From Nesterenkonia muleiensis (GTDB lineage Bacteria > Actinomycetota > Actinomycetes > Actinomycetales > Micrococcaceae), in NCBI RefSeq assembly GCF_003600155.1, contig NZ_QWLD01000018.1, positions 1 through 51,376 of the forward strand: a stretch of 51,376 nt of DNA, given 5' to 3'. Shown here piece by piece: positions 1 through 9,039 of this stretch (positions within the stretch are counted from its first letter, which is position 1; every line of letters begins with the position of its first letter). A model generated the notes under the pieces. That model searched no databases. It was not told the origin of the DNA and saw only the letters and a program-made list of their open reading frames with translations. Made by a program: the position numbers and the translations under genes.

Positions 1-108
1 GACCTCCTGGTCCTCCGGGGCATCCTTGTAGTACTCGACCCCCTGAACCAGGGAAGCAGCACAATTGCCAACCCCCACCAAAGCCACACGGACTGGACTC
101 TCTGCCAC
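1..108 (-). CDS. ino1: Inositol-3-phosphate synthase, N-terminal 36 residues (partial)
   Basis: Only the 5' end lies in the window; the gene runs off the left edge. The translation opens with a GTG start and the Rossmann nucleotide-binding segment VGVGNCAASLVQGVEYY, typical of actinobacterial myo-inositol-3-phosphate synthase, the NAD-dependent enzyme that converts glucose 6-phosphate to inositol 3-phosphate (precursor of phosphatidylinositol and mycothiol). A good ribosome binding site (AGGAG) sits about 7 bases before the GTG. It is divergent from the membrane glycosyltransferase, with 48 bp between the starts. Confidence 0.85.
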   Translation of the reverse strand, partial: MAESPVRVALVGVGNCAASLVQGVEYYKDAPEDQEV

Positions 109-156
109 TGAACGTCTCCTTCAAAGAATGCAACCTATCCATCATAGAGTGGAAAG

Positions 157-1542
157 GTGACCGAGAACGACCGCCCCTGTACTGGTGGCATGCCTGGGGC
201 AACCGATCCGTTGGTCCGTCATCTCTCAGATCGGTGGGGAGGCCCGGCCGGCAGCAGGCTGGCCACCCCGCGCCGAGGGTTCTGGACCATCCCCCGGATC
301 TTGACCGCGCTGACAACCCTGGGGGTCCTGCTGGCGGTGCTGAGCTCGCAGTACTGCCGGATCAACGGCTGGGGCGGCACGGGCGTCTACCACTGGGGCT
401 GCTACTCCGATGTCGCCGCGCTCTGGGGTTCCCGGGATTTCGCGCAGCACCCGTGGGCGCCCTTTCTGGAGAGCTATTCGAGTTTCGAGTATCCGGCACT
501 GACCATGTTCCTGGCCTCCGCCCTGGCGGCCGCCACTTACGGGGCAGATGCTGTCTTCGGCGGTACTGCGCTGGACTACTGGGGTGAACGCACTGGGCTG
601 CTGTACTGGGATCTGACCTTCCTGCTGGGTGCGCTGAGCTGGTTCGTGCTCACCCTGGCGGTGATGAAGGCCGCCGGGGCCTGCCCCTGGAGGGCGGCGA
701 TCGTCGCGCTGTCCCCGGCGATCATCCTGGGCGTCGGGATCAACTGGGATATCTTCGCCGCCGCAGCGCTCGGACTCGCCGTGCTGTTCTGTCTGCGCCG
801 GCAGTGGTGGCTGGCCGGAGTGCTGGTCGGCGTCGGCGTCTCCGTCAAGCTCTATCCGCTCTTCCTGCTGGGCGCGGTGTTCACCCTGGCACTGCGCCAG
901 CAGTGGAGGCCTGAATCCGGCCCGGGCCTCCGGTGGGCAGACTTCGCACGGCTCACCGCAGCCGGGGCACTGACCTGGGCGGCGCTGAACGTCCCGGTGA
1001 TGCTGATCAGCTTCGACGCCTGGGCGGAGTTCTACGTGTTCTCCGCTGATCGCGGTGCCGGATGGTCCTCCATCTGGCAGGTCTGGGGTGTGCTGACCGG
1101 GTCCCCGTTGAGCGCTGAGACCGTCTCCACCTGGAGCTTCCTCATGTTCGCCGCCAGCTGCCTGGCTGTGCTGCTGATCGGGCTGACCGCTCCGCAGCGT
1201 CCTGGCCTGGTGCAGCTGCTGCTGCTGATCGTGGCGGCCTTCTTAGTGTTCAACAAGGTGTATTCGCCGCAGTTCATGATCTGGCTGGTGCCGCTGATCG
1301 CACTGGCCGGGCTGAAGATGCGCGATGTGCTGATCTGGCACGGGTTCCAGATTCTGCACTTCTGGGCGATCTGGATGCATCTGGCCGCGCAAATCAGCGC
1401 CTCGGAACCGCAGCACCTGTTCGACGAGAATCTCTATGTCGCCGCAGTGTTCGGCCACGTGGCCTCCACGCTCTATATCTGCGCCATGGTCATCCGGGAC
1501 CTCTACCGGCCTCAGTCCGAGCCGTCAGCGGTGGGCTCGTAG
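157..1542 (+). CDS. GT87/DUF2029-type polytopic membrane glycosyltransferase
   Basis: A 461-residue protein dominated by hydrophobic segments: about ten predicted membrane helices starting near residue 48 (IPRILTALTTLGVLLAVLSS). After the first helix comes a periplasmic loop with the YSDVAALW...PW.PFLESYSSFEYPAL pattern usual in GT87 (mannosyltransferase-like, polyprenol-phosphate sugar donors). Inside the family the acidic residues of the first loop act in catalysis; here SYSSFEYP fits. The substrate is unknown; a role in cell-envelope lipoglycan synthesis is inference, supported by the divergent inositol phosphate synthase. The GTG at 157 has only a weak GGAAAG before it; an ATG at 190 is an alternative. 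The 3' end overlaps the convergent lipoprotein gene by 31 bp. Confidence 0.8.
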   Translation: MTENDRPCTGGMPGATDPLVRHLSDRWGGPAGSRLATPRRGFWTIPRILTALTTLGVLLAVLSSQYCRINGWGGTGVYHWGCYSDVAALWGSRDFAQHPWAPFLESYSSFEYPALTMFLASALAAATYGADAVFGGTALDYWGERTGLLYWDLTFLLGALSWFVLTLAVMKAAGACPWRAAIVALSPAIILGVGINWDIFAAAALGLAVLFCLRRQWWLAGVLVGVGVSVKLYPLFLLGAVFTLALRQQWRPESGPGLRWADFARLTAAGALTWAALNVPVMLISFDAWAEFYVFSADRGAGWSSIWQVWGVLTGSPLSAETVSTWSFLMFAASCLAVLLIGLTAPQRPGLVQLLLLIVAAFLVFNKVYSPQFMIWLVPLIALAGLKMRDVLIWHGFQILHFWAIWMHLAAQISASEPQHLFDENLYVAAVFGHVASTLYICAMVIRDLYRPQSEPSAVGS

Positions 1543-1835
1543 TCCACTTCGACCGCCTCGTATTCGATATCGCTGCCGTCGACATCTATGATCCGCACCT
1601 CGACCGCACCCGCCCCATGGGCGTCAGTGAAATCACAGGTCATCTGCTCGTCCTGCTCGGCCTCCATGCTGCCGGGGCAGTCCACCTCATGGGGTGCGTC
1701 CTCCGGAAACTGCTCGTCGAAGGCGGATGCCACCTCATCCTCGACCTCTGACTGCGACCAGCTGCCTCCGCAGGCGGTCAGAGCCAGGCCGGAGAGGGCG
1801 GTCAACGTGATCGTGGCGCGGGTCCGGGTGTGCAT
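1512..1835 (-). CDS. DUF4333 domain lipoprotein
   Basis: A 107-residue secreted lipoprotein. The N-terminus is basic (MHTRTRATI), followed by a hydrophobic stretch and a lipobox LTAC with the acylated Cys near residue 22. The remainder matches the DUF4333 layout: an N-terminal helix (SQSEVEDEVASAFDEQF), two Cys residues in VDCPGSM and MTCDF that probably form a disulfide, and a small beta domain. Function of the family is unknown; it is common in mycobacteria and Micrococcaceae. The ATG at 1835 is chosen because AGGGAG lies 6 bases upstream and it begins the signal peptide; a longer frame to 1892 adds residues before the signal peptide. Confidence 0.8.
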   Translation of the reverse strand: MHTRTRATITLTALSGLALTACGGSWSQSEVEDEVASAFDEQFPEDAPHEVDCPGSMEAEQDEQMTCDFTDAHGAGAVEVRIIDVDGSDIEYEAVEVDYEPTADGSD

Positions 1836-1980
1836 CGTGTACTCCCTCTTTGTCTCAGCTGCCGTGCCGCTGTCTTTCAGCGACGTCACCACCTCATCGA
1901 ATTATTCTGGAGGTCAACTGGGCATACACTGATCACTGCGTCGGTGGACAGTGCATAAGCAGGGCCGGGCGTTCAGTGCC

Positions 1981-3405
1981 TCACAGGTTCTCCGCGGCCC
2001 ACTGCCTCAGGAGGGCGGCGGCGTCGTCGTACTCGACGGGACCATGCTGCATCCGGTGCTCCAGCAGGAACGAGTACGCCTTGCCCACCTGCGGACCTGG
2101 AGGGATCTCCAGGATCTCCATGATCTGCTGGCCGTCCAGATGCGGACGGATCTTGTTGAGCTCCTCCTGCTCCCGCAGTTCGGCGATCCGTGCCTCCAGA
2201 TCGTCATAGGCCCGGGCCAGCCGCGCAGCCTTCTTCCGGTTGCGGGTGGTGACATCAGAGCGGGTCAGCCGGTGCAGCCGCTCCAGCTGGTCCCCGGCGT
2301 CGGTGACGTACCGACGGACCGCCGAATCCGTCCATCCCTGGTCCCCGTAGCCGTAGAACCGCATATGCAGCTCCACCAGGTGAGAGACGGCCCGGATACT
2401 CTCCTTGTCGAACTTCAGCGCCTGCATGCGCTTGCGGGTCAGCTTGGCCCCGACCACGTCATGGTGCCGGAAGCTGACCCCGCCGCCGGACTCGAAACGG
2501 CGAGTCTTCGGTTTGCCCACATCATGCATCAGTGCTGCAAACCGCAGGATGAAGTCTGGACCCGGCACCGGCCCCCCCGGATCGGTCTCCAGCCCGGCTG
2601 CCTGCTCCATGACCTGCAGCGAGTGCTGGTAGACATCCTTATGCCGGTGGTGCTCGTCATCGGTGAGCTTGAGCGCCGGCACCTCCGGCAGCACCATCTC
2701 GGCCAGGCCGGTCTCCACCATGATGTCGACCCCGGCACGCGGATCGGCCCCGCAGATCAGCTTCACCAGCTCTGCCTGAATGCGCTCCGCGGAGATGATC
2801 CGCAGCCTCTGCGCCATGCCGGTCATCGCCGCACGGACCTCATCGGCCACGGTGAGCTGCAGCTGAGAGGCGAACCGTGCCGCACGCATCATCCGCAGCG
2901 GATCGTCGCTGAAGCTCTCCTCAGGCGTAGCCGGGGTGCGCAGCAGGCCGCTGTGCAGGTCCCGCACTCCACCGTGGGGATCCACCAGTGTGAAGCCGGG
3001 CAGGCGCAGGGCCATGGCGTTGACCGTGAAATCCCGGCGGACCAGGTCTTCCTCCAATGAAATGCCGAACTGCACCTGCGGTTTTCGTGACGCGGGGTCA
3101 TAGGCCTCGGACCGGTAGGTGGTCACCTCCAGGGTCTGGCCGCCCCGCCGGATACCGATAGTCCCGAACGCCCGGCCGATGTCCCAGTGCGCATCCGCCC
3201 AGCCGTCCACCGCCGCCACGATCTGATCCGGGGTGGCATCAGTGGTGAAGTCCAGGTCGGGAGAGACCCGCCCCAGGAACAGGTCACGCACCGGTCCGCC
3301 GACCAGCGAGAGGTCATATCCAGCGCGGGAAAACACCTCGCCGAGCTCGACGACGACCTCAGGCAGTTCGGCCCCGGCGGGGAATCCTTGGGGAAGTGAA
3401 ACCAT
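1981..3405 (-). CDS. CCA tRNA nucleotidyltransferase with HD domain
   Basis: A 474-residue PcnA/Cca-type enzyme that adds or repairs the 3' CCA end of tRNA; both tRNAs in this window lack an encoded CCA, so it is needed. The N-terminal class II nucleotidyltransferase fold shows LVGGPVRDLFLGR and the metal-binding DLDF (about residues 30-55); the flexible loop and RRDFTVNAMAL follow near 120; RMMRAARFASQL near 170; an HD phosphohydrolase motif (FAALMHDVGKPKTR) lies near 290. Length agrees with the mycobacterial homologue. The ATG at 3405 gives the expected N-terminus; an in-frame start at 3432 would leave almost no promoter space before the divergent NUDIX gene. Confidence 0.93.
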   Translation of the reverse strand: MVSLPQGFPAGAELPEVVVELGEVFSRAGYDLSLVGGPVRDLFLGRVSPDLDFTTDATPDQIVAAVDGWADAHWDIGRAFGTIGIRRGGQTLEVTTYRSEAYDPASRKPQVQFGISLEEDLVRRDFTVNAMALRLPGFTLVDPHGGVRDLHSGLLRTPATPEESFSDDPLRMMRAARFASQLQLTVADEVRAAMTGMAQRLRIISAERIQAELVKLICGADPRAGVDIMVETGLAEMVLPEVPALKLTDDEHHRHKDVYQHSLQVMEQAAGLETDPGGPVPGPDFILRFAALMHDVGKPKTRRFESGGGVSFRHHDVVGAKLTRKRMQALKFDKESIRAVSHLVELHMRFYGYGDQGWTDSAVRRYVTDAGDQLERLHRLTRSDVTTRNRKKAARLARAYDDLEARIAELREQEELNKIRPHLDGQQIMEILEIPPGPQVGKAYSFLLEHRMQHGPVEYDDAAALLRQWAAENL

Positions 3406-3447
3406 CACGCTGAACAGTTTTGCACAGACCACAGTTAAAGTAGGTAC

Positions 3448-3993
3448 ATGACCAATGCAGGAGCCGACGGCGAGCGGCGCACCCCGTTGACGGTGTCAAT
3501 GGGTGCTCGCCGTGCCAGCGGCTCCTTCTCCGGGCGGGCCAATGGCCACCTGCCCACAGTGGAGGAGGTCAGTGCCGGCGGCGTCGTCATCACCCCCGCC
3601 TCCAAGGGCTTCGATGTGGCCATCATCGCCCGCTACAACCGGGGCGGTCGGCTGGAATGGTGCCTGCCCAAGGGACATCCCGAGGGGAATGAGACCTACC
3701 AGGAGGCTGCGGTCCGCGAGGTCGAGGAGGAGACCGGGATCGCCGGCTCCATCCTCACTGATCTGGGCAGCATCGAGTACTGGTTCACCGTACCCACTCA
3801 CCGGGTGCACAAGACAGTCCACCACTTTCTGCTGGAAGCCGTGGGCGGTGAACTGACCATCGAGAAGGATCCCGACCATGAGGCGGTGGACGTGGCCTGG
3901 GTGAATCTGGATGAGCTCGACCGGATTCTCTCCTTCCCCAATGAACGGCGGATCGTCCAGACGGCACAACAGGTCATCCAGGACTCGCTGTAA
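3448..3993 (+). CDS. NUDIX hydrolase
   Basis: A 181-residue protein with a complete Nudix box, GHPEGNETYQEAAVREVEEE followed by TGI (about residues 73-95), carrying the metal-binding REVEEE. Its N-terminus (about 35 residues) is basic and low complexity; an internal ATG at residue 18 could be the true start. It lies between the CCA-adding enzyme (divergent) and murJ, the conserved actinobacterial arrangement. The family cleaves nucleoside diphosphates linked to another moiety; the substrate here cannot be read from sequence. A house-cleaning role on damaged nucleotides or dinucleoside polyphosphates is the usual suggestion. Confidence 0.9.
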   Translation: MTNAGADGERRTPLTVSMGARRASGSFSGRANGHLPTVEEVSAGGVVITPASKGFDVAIIARYNRGGRLEWCLPKGHPEGNETYQEAAVREVEEETGIAGSILTDLGSIEYWFTVPTHRVHKTVHHFLLEAVGGELTIEKDPDHEAVDVAWVNLDELDRILSFPNERRIVQTAQQVIQDSL

Positions 3994-4018
3994 GCCGGGC
4001 GCGATAAAGTCACCACCG

Positions 4019-5815
4019 ATGACCCCTACACCTTCCCCCTACCGACCGCGTCACCGGGGCGCAGCCGCCACCCCGGCTCCCACCGTGGAGCAGGGGACGA
4101 CGGCGCCGGCTGCAGAACCCGCCACACCCGCAGTCCCTGCCCATGTCCCCACCTCCGGCATGGCCGCGGCATCAGCGCTGATGGCCGCAGGCACCATGGT
4201 CTCCCGGGTGCTGGGATTCGTCCGGGCAGCCCTGCTGGGGGTGGCTCTGGCTGCGACCTCCACCATGGCCGATGTGTTCGAGAAGGCGAACTCGATCCCG
4301 AACATCATCTACGTGCTGCTGGCCGGGGGCATGTTCAACGTGGTGCTGGTCCCGCAGCTGATCAAGGCGGCGAAAGCCCCAGACCGCGGAGCCGAGTACA
4401 CCTCCCGGCTGCTGACCCTGACCGTGGTGGTGCTGGGGGCGGCCACACTGGTGGTCACCGCAGCCGCGTACCCGATCATCGTGGCCCTGACCTACAACTG
4501 GTCGGAGGCTCAGCTGGCACTGGGCACCGCCTTCGCCCTGTGGACCCTGCCGCAGATCTTCTTCTACGGGCTCTATGCGGTCATCGGACAGATCCTCAAC
4601 GCGAATGCGAAGTTCGGCTGGTACATGTGGGCCCCGGTGCTGAACAATGTGATCGCCATCGGCTTCATTCTGGTCTACATCATCACCTTCGGCGCGTACT
4701 CCGCAGACGAAAACCAGGCAGCGGAGTGGACCACCAGTCAGACGGTGATCCTTGCCGGCGGCCACACCCTGGGGGTCATCCTGCAGGCGGCTCTGCTGCT
4801 GTGGCCGCTGTCCAAGCTGGACATCCGGCTCAGGCCAGCGTTCGGCTTCCGCGGTCTGGGACTGGGTCAGACCGGCACCATCGCCCTGTGGACGCTGATC
4901 ACCATGATGGCCGGGAACTTCTCCACTCTGCTGCATATGCGCCTGGTCTCAGGTGCCACTGCTGCCCGGGAGCAGATGGAGGAGGGTGCAGCTGTGCCCG
5001 GTGAGACCGCTGTAAACATCGCCGAGCTGGTCATTCTGCTGCCGCATTCGGTCTTCGTCCTCTCCCTGGCCACAGTGCTGTTCAATCAGCTCACCGCAGC
5101 CATGCAGGCTGATGACATCGTGACTGCGCGCTGGACCCTGAACCGGGGCCTGCGGATCTTCGCCATTCCCATCATGTTCTCCACCGTGGTGTTCGTGGTG
5201 CTGGCCGGGCCGATCGGCCGGCTGTTCAGCGGGACCTCTGCAGAGGCTATGCTCGGCGGTGCGGCCATCGGTCAGCTGGTCCTCATCTATGCGGTCGGGC
5301 TGCCCTTCCGCTCCGCCCAGTTCTACCTGATGCGGACCTTCTACGCAGCAGAGGATGCCAAGACTCCCATGGTGGTGACCCTGCTTCTGGCGCCGATCGG
5401 GCTGGCCATCACCTATACCTCTGCGGTGTTTCTGCCTGATCACTACCTGGCCTATGTGGTGGTCACCCTGTTCAGCGCCTTGAACATCGCCCGCAGCGTG
5501 ATCTTCCATCTCATCGCTGTACGCCGATGGGGCGATTACGGACTCTCCAGCGTGCTGCACGCCTATATCAGCTCCGGGTACGCCGCAGTGGCCGCCGGCT
5601 GTGCCGGGTTCCTGGTCCTGGCACTGCTGGGCGGGTTCACCTGGGGCTTCGCCTGGAACTCCATCGGCACTGCGGCGGTGAGCTGCCTCGGCGTGGTCAC
5701 GGTGATGGGCCTGGTGTACCTGGTGGTGCTGCGGGCGGCCAAGGTCCGTGAGTTCGGTGAGTTCATGGAGCCGGTCTCCCGCCGGATCCCCGCACTGGCC
5801 AGGCTCGCCCCGTAG
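4019..5815 (+). CDS. murJ: Lipid II flippase MurJ (MviN family)
   Basis: A 598-residue polytopic membrane protein of the MOP superfamily that moves lipid II to the outer face of the membrane for peptidoglycan synthesis. After a 60-residue Pro/Ala-rich cytoplasmic tail comes the family opening MAAGTMVSRVLGFVRAALLG, then ADVFEKANSIPNIIYVLLAGGMFNVVLVP, and about 14 hydrophobic helices to the C-terminus. The ATG at 4019 follows TAAAGT at -12 to -7, so the mRNA may be leaderless. An upstream in-frame ATG at 3911 lies inside the NUDIX gene and is rejected. Unlike mycobacterial MviN it has no fused kinase domain; a separate pseudokinase gene follows. Confidence 0.94.
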   Translation: MTPTPSPYRPRHRGAAATPAPTVEQGTTAPAAEPATPAVPAHVPTSGMAAASALMAAGTMVSRVLGFVRAALLGVALAATSTMADVFEKANSIPNIIYVLLAGGMFNVVLVPQLIKAAKAPDRGAEYTSRLLTLTVVVLGAATLVVTAAAYPIIVALTYNWSEAQLALGTAFALWTLPQIFFYGLYAVIGQILNANAKFGWYMWAPVLNNVIAIGFILVYIITFGAYSADENQAAEWTTSQTVILAGGHTLGVILQAALLLWPLSKLDIRLRPAFGFRGLGLGQTGTIALWTLITMMAGNFSTLLHMRLVSGATAAREQMEEGAAVPGETAVNIAELVILLPHSVFVLSLATVLFNQLTAAMQADDIVTARWTLNRGLRIFAIPIMFSTVVFVVLAGPIGRLFSGTSAEAMLGGAAIGQLVLIYAVGLPFRSAQFYLMRTFYAAEDAKTPMVVTLLLAPIGLAITYTSAVFLPDHYLAYVVVTLFSALNIARSVIFHLIAVRRWGDYGLSSVLHAYISSGYAAVAAGCAGFLVLALLGGFTWGFAWNSIGTAAVSCLGVVTVMGLVYLVVLRAAKVREFGEFMEPVSRRIPALARLAP

Positions 5816-5889
5816 GCACTGCGCAGTCCTCAGGTCTGGCCGGTAGGCTTAGCCGTCAGAGACTCATAGCATTTTGGGAGGAACAGCTC

Positions 5890-7257
5890 GTGCCCCAGCC
5901 GTTCGGCATCGGTGATGTGGTCGGCGGCCGCTATCGGATCACCCACCACGTGGTGACCTCGGCGGATCAGGACATCGTCTTCCAGGCCACCGATCAGGTC
6001 CTCGGACGTCAGGTGTCGGTCCTGCTGGCCTCCCGGGCCAATGCCAAGCAGGTCGCCACCTCCGCCAAAGAGTTGGCCGCCGGCGCCCGCCACTCACAGG
6101 TCGAGGTGCTGGACCTCGGCCTGGCAGAGGACCGCACCTTCCTGATCTCCACCATGGTCGACCCCAATCAGCTGCTGGATCTGGTGGTCCCGGACACCGC
6201 GCCCTACGTGGAGCCCTATTACACCGACTCTCTGGGCTCGGAGCTCTTCGGTCAGTCCCGTGAGATAGCGCCCCAGACCTATGACGACGACGCCGAGTAC
6301 TACGCCCGGCTCGGCGGACTGGCCGGAGGGGAACCCCAGCAGCGACGACGCGCCCGCCGCCCGGCCTTCTTGGACAAAGTAACACCCGGCCACCGGCGGA
6401 CCGCGTCCACCGATGAGCCCTCCTATACCCAGGAGGAGCTCGAGTCTGAGCTGGAGTCGGCGGGCAACGCCCACGGACTCAGCATCTCTCAGGAGATTGC
6501 TCATGTCAGTTTCTCTCTGCGCAGCGACTTCGATGAGGTGGAGGCCAACCCCGCCGCAGACAGCGAAGAAGACCCGATTGAAGCGATCAGCTTTCGTCCC
6601 GGCGGCGGGGGAACCCCGCTGGCACCTGGACCAGCCGCCGGCGAACCACTGGCGTCCGGGACCCGTGTTGACGCCGAGCGCTCACGCCGGCCACGTCAGG
6701 AAGCGCCGGGCTTCACCCCTGAGGCAGCTCCACCCCGGACCTCAGAGGAACCGGCAGCCGATGTCTTCGGAGCCTCACTGCCCGGAGGTCCCTTGGTGGA
6801 GAGTGCGCCGTCTGCTCCGCTCCCCACTGTGACCGTAGGCGGCGGACCTCGTTCCCATGCCCCGGTGAAGAGCGATGAACTGCTGGCCGAGGGCGAAGAG
6901 GTGGTCGATGATCCACCGTCTGAACCTGATGCGTTCTATGACCGGGCCGCTGTCCCGGAGACCTCGGCTCCGGAGGCCGCCGGGCACCCACCGACTCCTC
7001 AGGTTGAGCCGCTAGACTCCGGAGCAGGTGCGGCCATGTGGCAGGAACCAAGCAGCTTCACCAGTCTGATCAGTGCGGTTCCCTCACGAACACCGACGGC
7101 GTTCCCCGCCGCTGATGACTCTCACACATCCAGCGGCACTGGTGCTGAGCGTGATCAGCACACCAGCGTGACCTTGGGCCGTTGGATTGCCATCAGCACT
7201 CTTGGGGTGCTGATCCTCGCAGCTGCCATTGTCGTCTTCGTTGTCCTCACCGGCTGA
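5890..7257 (+). CDS. Membrane-anchored pseudokinase-like protein downstream of murJ
   Basis: A 455-residue protein. Residues 1-100 resemble the N-lobe of a Ser/Thr kinase: [38 protein letters not shown], the start of a C-lobe-like stretch, but no HRD, DFG or catalytic Lys context is visible, so it is unlikely to be an active kinase. Residues 130-420 are acidic, Pro/Ser/Thr-rich and probably disordered; the end is a single membrane helix ([21 protein letters not shown]) with only a few residues outside. In mycobacteria a pseudokinase domain is fused to MurJ and recruits FhaA; here a similar module is encoded separately 75 bp after murJ, so a regulatory partnership with MurJ is a reasonable inference. 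GGGAGG precedes the GTG start. Residues near 247-280 carry a diverged copy of the dispersed repeat. Confidence 0.75.
   Translation: MPQPFGIGDVVGGRYRITHHVVTSADQDIVFQATDQVLGRQVSVLLASRANAKQVATSAKELAAGARHSQVEVLDLGLAEDRTFLISTMVDPNQLLDLVVPDTAPYVEPYYTDSLGSELFGQSREIAPQTYDDDAEYYARLGGLAGGEPQQRRRARRPAFLDKVTPGHRRTASTDEPSYTQEELESELESAGNAHGLSISQEIAHVSFSLRSDFDEVEANPAADSEEDPIEAISFRPGGGGTPLAPGPAAGEPLASGTRVDAERSRRPRQEAPGFTPEAAPPRTSEEPAADVFGASLPGGPLVESAPSAPLPTVTVGGGPRSHAPVKSDELLAEGEEVVDDPPSEPDAFYDRAAVPETSAPEAAGHPPTPQVEPLDSGAGAAMWQEPSSFTSLISAVPSRTPTAFPAADDSHTSSGTGAERDQHTSVTLGRWIAISTLGVLILAAAIVVFVVLTG
6628..6715 (+). repeat. Diverged copy (C) of dispersed repeat, in-frame in pseudokinase gene
   Basis: This stretch encodes [20 protein letters not shown] then PRQ, which aligns in the same reading frame with GGDGPLRSGTRADAQRVGE then PRQ of DciA. 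At DNA level the GGGACCCGTG block and CCACGTCAGG block are identical and the part between is partly conserved. Weaker than the other two copies, so convergence in a disordered region is possible. Confidence 0.4.
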
Positions 7258-7327
7258 ACGGAATATCCGGTGCCCCCACAATGTTCGACACATCGAAAGC
7301 CATCGATACCCTGAGGAAGAACTTACT

Positions 7328-8347
7328 GTGACTGACCAGACCCCAGACCAGGTTCACGACGTCATCATCATTGGCTCGGGTCCAGCCGGATACACTGCTG
7401 CGATCTACACCGCCCGGGCGAACCTGAACCCTATTGTGCTGGCCGGTTCGGTCACCGCCGGCGGCGAGTTGATGAACACCACCGAGGTGGAGAACTTCCC
7501 CGGGTTCCCTGAGGGGATCCAAGGTCCAGATCTGATGATGAACATGGAGGCTCAGGCCAGACGGTTCGGCGCTGACATTCGGCATGAGGACGCCACTGAG
7601 CTGACCCTCGATTCTCCCATCAAGGAGATCACTCTTGGCTCAGGGGGTGTTCTGCATGCCCGGGCGGTGATCCTGGCGACCGGCTCTGCCTACCGTGAGC
7701 TGGGCGTGCCTGGTGAGAAGGCACTCTCCGGGCATGGGGTCTCCTGGTGTGCCACCTGTGATGGTTTCTTCTTCCGTGATCAGGTCATTGCCGTGGTCGG
7801 CGGTGGCGACTCTGCGATGGAGGAGGCACTCTTCCTCACCAAGTTCGCCGCCAAGGTCTATGTGGTTCACCGCCGTGATGAGCTGCGTGCCTCCCAGATC
7901 ATGGCTGACCGGGCAAAAGCGCACGAGAAGATCGACTTCATCTGGAACACCGAGGTCACCAGTGTCCACGGTGCGGATAAGGTCAGTCAGCTGGGCCTGC
8001 GCAGCACGGTGGACGGCACGGAGTCCACTCTTGAGGTGACAGGTCTGTTTGTTGCTATTGGTCATGACCCGCGCGTGGAGCTCTTCCGCGATCAGCTTCA
8101 GCTGACCAGCGACGACACCGTGCAGGTTCAGGGCAGGACATCCAAGACAAGCCTGCCGGGGGTCTTCGCAGCCGGTGATGTCCTCGACCCCCACTACCGG
8201 CAAGCCGTCACAGCCGCCGGATCCGGTTGTGTGGCCGCCCTCGATGTCGAAGAGTACTTGGCCGATACCGCCGACTCCGATGCCAAGGAGACCACCGCGG
8301 CGCAGCACCGGTCCACCGATCCGACACCACAACCGGCAGCAGTCTGA
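7328..8347 (+). CDS. trxB: Thioredoxin-disulfide reductase
   Basis: A 339-residue flavoprotein that uses NADPH to reduce thioredoxin. It shows the FAD motif [12 protein letters not shown] (residues 15-26), the redox-active pair WCATCDG (Cys141 and Cys144), the NADPH motif [13 protein letters not shown], and the C-terminal FAD signature [23 protein letters not shown]. The GTG at 7328 is preceded by GAGGAA at a good distance; longer in-frame starts lie within non-conserved sequence. The C-terminal 30 residues ([20 protein letters not shown]) extend beyond the family core. trxA follows 46 bp downstream, so the two are probably one operon. Confidence 0.96.
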   Translation: MTDQTPDQVHDVIIIGSGPAGYTAAIYTARANLNPIVLAGSVTAGGELMNTTEVENFPGFPEGIQGPDLMMNMEAQARRFGADIRHEDATELTLDSPIKEITLGSGGVLHARAVILATGSAYRELGVPGEKALSGHGVSWCATCDGFFFRDQVIAVVGGGDSAMEEALFLTKFAAKVYVVHRRDELRASQIMADRAKAHEKIDFIWNTEVTSVHGADKVSQLGLRSTVDGTESTLEVTGLFVAIGHDPRVELFRDQLQLTSDDTVQVQGRTSKTSLPGVFAAGDVLDPHYRQAVTAAGSGCVAALDVEEYLADTADSDAKETTAAQHRSTDPTPQPAAV

Positions 8348-8393
8348 ACAACGTCAGCACTAACCTCAACAGTTTCCGAAAGGAGCGGGCGCC

Positions 8394-8720
8394 ATGTCCG
8401 ATCTCAAAGCAGTCACCGATGCAAGCTTCGAAGCCGATGTGCTCAATGCCAGCAAACCTGTCCTGGTCGATTTCTGGGCCGAGTGGTGCGGGCCGTGCCG
8501 CGCACTGACTCCAGAGCTGGAAAAGCTTGCCGCAGAATATGCGGACAAGATCGAGGTCGTGAAGGTCAACGTCGATGAGAACCCCGGGACCGCCGCAAAG
8601 TACGGCATCACCTCCATCCCCGCAGTTTTCGCCTTCAAAGGCGGAGAGAAGGTTCAAACATCCATCGGCGCCAAGCCCAAGCCAGCCCTCGAACAGGAAT
8701 TCTCCGACCTGCTGGCCTAA
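8394..8720 (+). CDS. trxA: Thioredoxin
   Basis: A 108-residue classical thioredoxin: active site WCGPC (Cys32, Cys35), buried Asp in VDFWAEW, and the cis-Pro loop TSIPAVFAFKGG. It is the cytosolic disulfide reductant recycled by the TrxB encoded just upstream. AAAGGAG lies upstream of the ATG. A stem-loop at 8744-8777 ends the transcript. Confidence 0.97.
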   Translation: MSDLKAVTDASFEADVLNASKPVLVDFWAEWCGPCRALTPELEKLAAEYADKIEVVKVNVDENPGTAAKYGITSIPAVFAFKGGEKVQTSIGAKPKPALEQEFSDLLA

Positions 8721-8730
8721 TCTGAGTCCC

Positions 8731-8744
8731 GTTTCACGTGAAAC
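8731..8744. promoter_or_regulatory. parS site 1 (intergenic)
   Basis: Perfect palindrome GTTTCACGTGAAAC, the ParB-binding centromere site, 10 bases after the trxA stop and touching the stem of the following terminator hairpin. Confidence 0.95.
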
Positions 8745-8777
8745 GCCCCTGTGGCCGATGATCTGGTCACAGGGGCG
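8744..8777. terminator. Stem-loop terminator between trxA and parB
   Basis: Perfect 10-bp inverted repeat CGCCCCTGTG / CACAGGGGCG with a 14-base loop, followed on plus by TTCTGC. It lies just after trxA and beyond the parB 3' end, so it can serve both convergent transcripts. Confidence 0.7.
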
Positions 8778-8805
8778 TTCTGCATCTGGGGCGAGCACCC
8801 AACGG

Positions 8806-8868
8806 CAGAGCCGCTGACCATCACACCTGAAAGAACCACCTCACCGCTGCACATACGCACCCATCTGT
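8806..8868. repeat. Direct repeat copy 1: duplicated parB 3' end
   Basis: About 62 bp resembling 8978-9039 at an offset of 171-172 bp. Read on the minus strand it repeats the parB tail (QMGAYV, then R and TGA) and the bases just after it. It ends 10 bp before the dispersed repeat begins, so the two duplicated ends flank that element. Confidence 0.75.
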
Positions 8869-8877
8869 GCTCTGCAC

Positions 8878-9004
8878 TCCCGCTGGCGGGGAAACCCGCC
8901 CAGTCCCTGACCTGGCCCGCCCACACGCTGCGCGTCTGCACGGGTCCCCGAGGTCAGGGGTCCGCCTCGGCCGGCTGCAGAGGCGCCGGCCATCACACCT
9001 AAAG
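8878..9004 (-). repeat. Dispersed repeat copy A, adjacent to parB
   Basis: About 127 bp that match, in inverted orientation, the 5' part of dciA (19477-19605) with roughly 14 differences by eye. It contains GCGGG..TTCCCCGCC and GCCGGCGCC sub-palindromes. On the minus strand it is open in the parB frame after the parB stop and then re-enters QMGAYV and a second TGA. Confidence 0.8.
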
Positions 9005-9039
9005 ACCCACCTCAACGCCCCACATACGCACCCATCTGT
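8978..9039. repeat. Direct repeat copy 2: parB 3' end
   Basis: Partner of 8806-8868. It includes the real parB C-terminal codons and stop and the first bases of the dispersed repeat. Confidence 0.75.

Noticed and set aside
1951-3060. Long plus-strand frame of 369 codons opposite the CCA-adding enzyme
   Set aside because: It is the shadow of the high-GC minus gene, with no family motif and typical His/Arg/Gln-rich composition.
8821-9015. Possible small minus-strand gene in the trxA-parB gap
   Set aside because: Open only because of the dispersed repeat and duplicated parB tail; it has no start site of its own.
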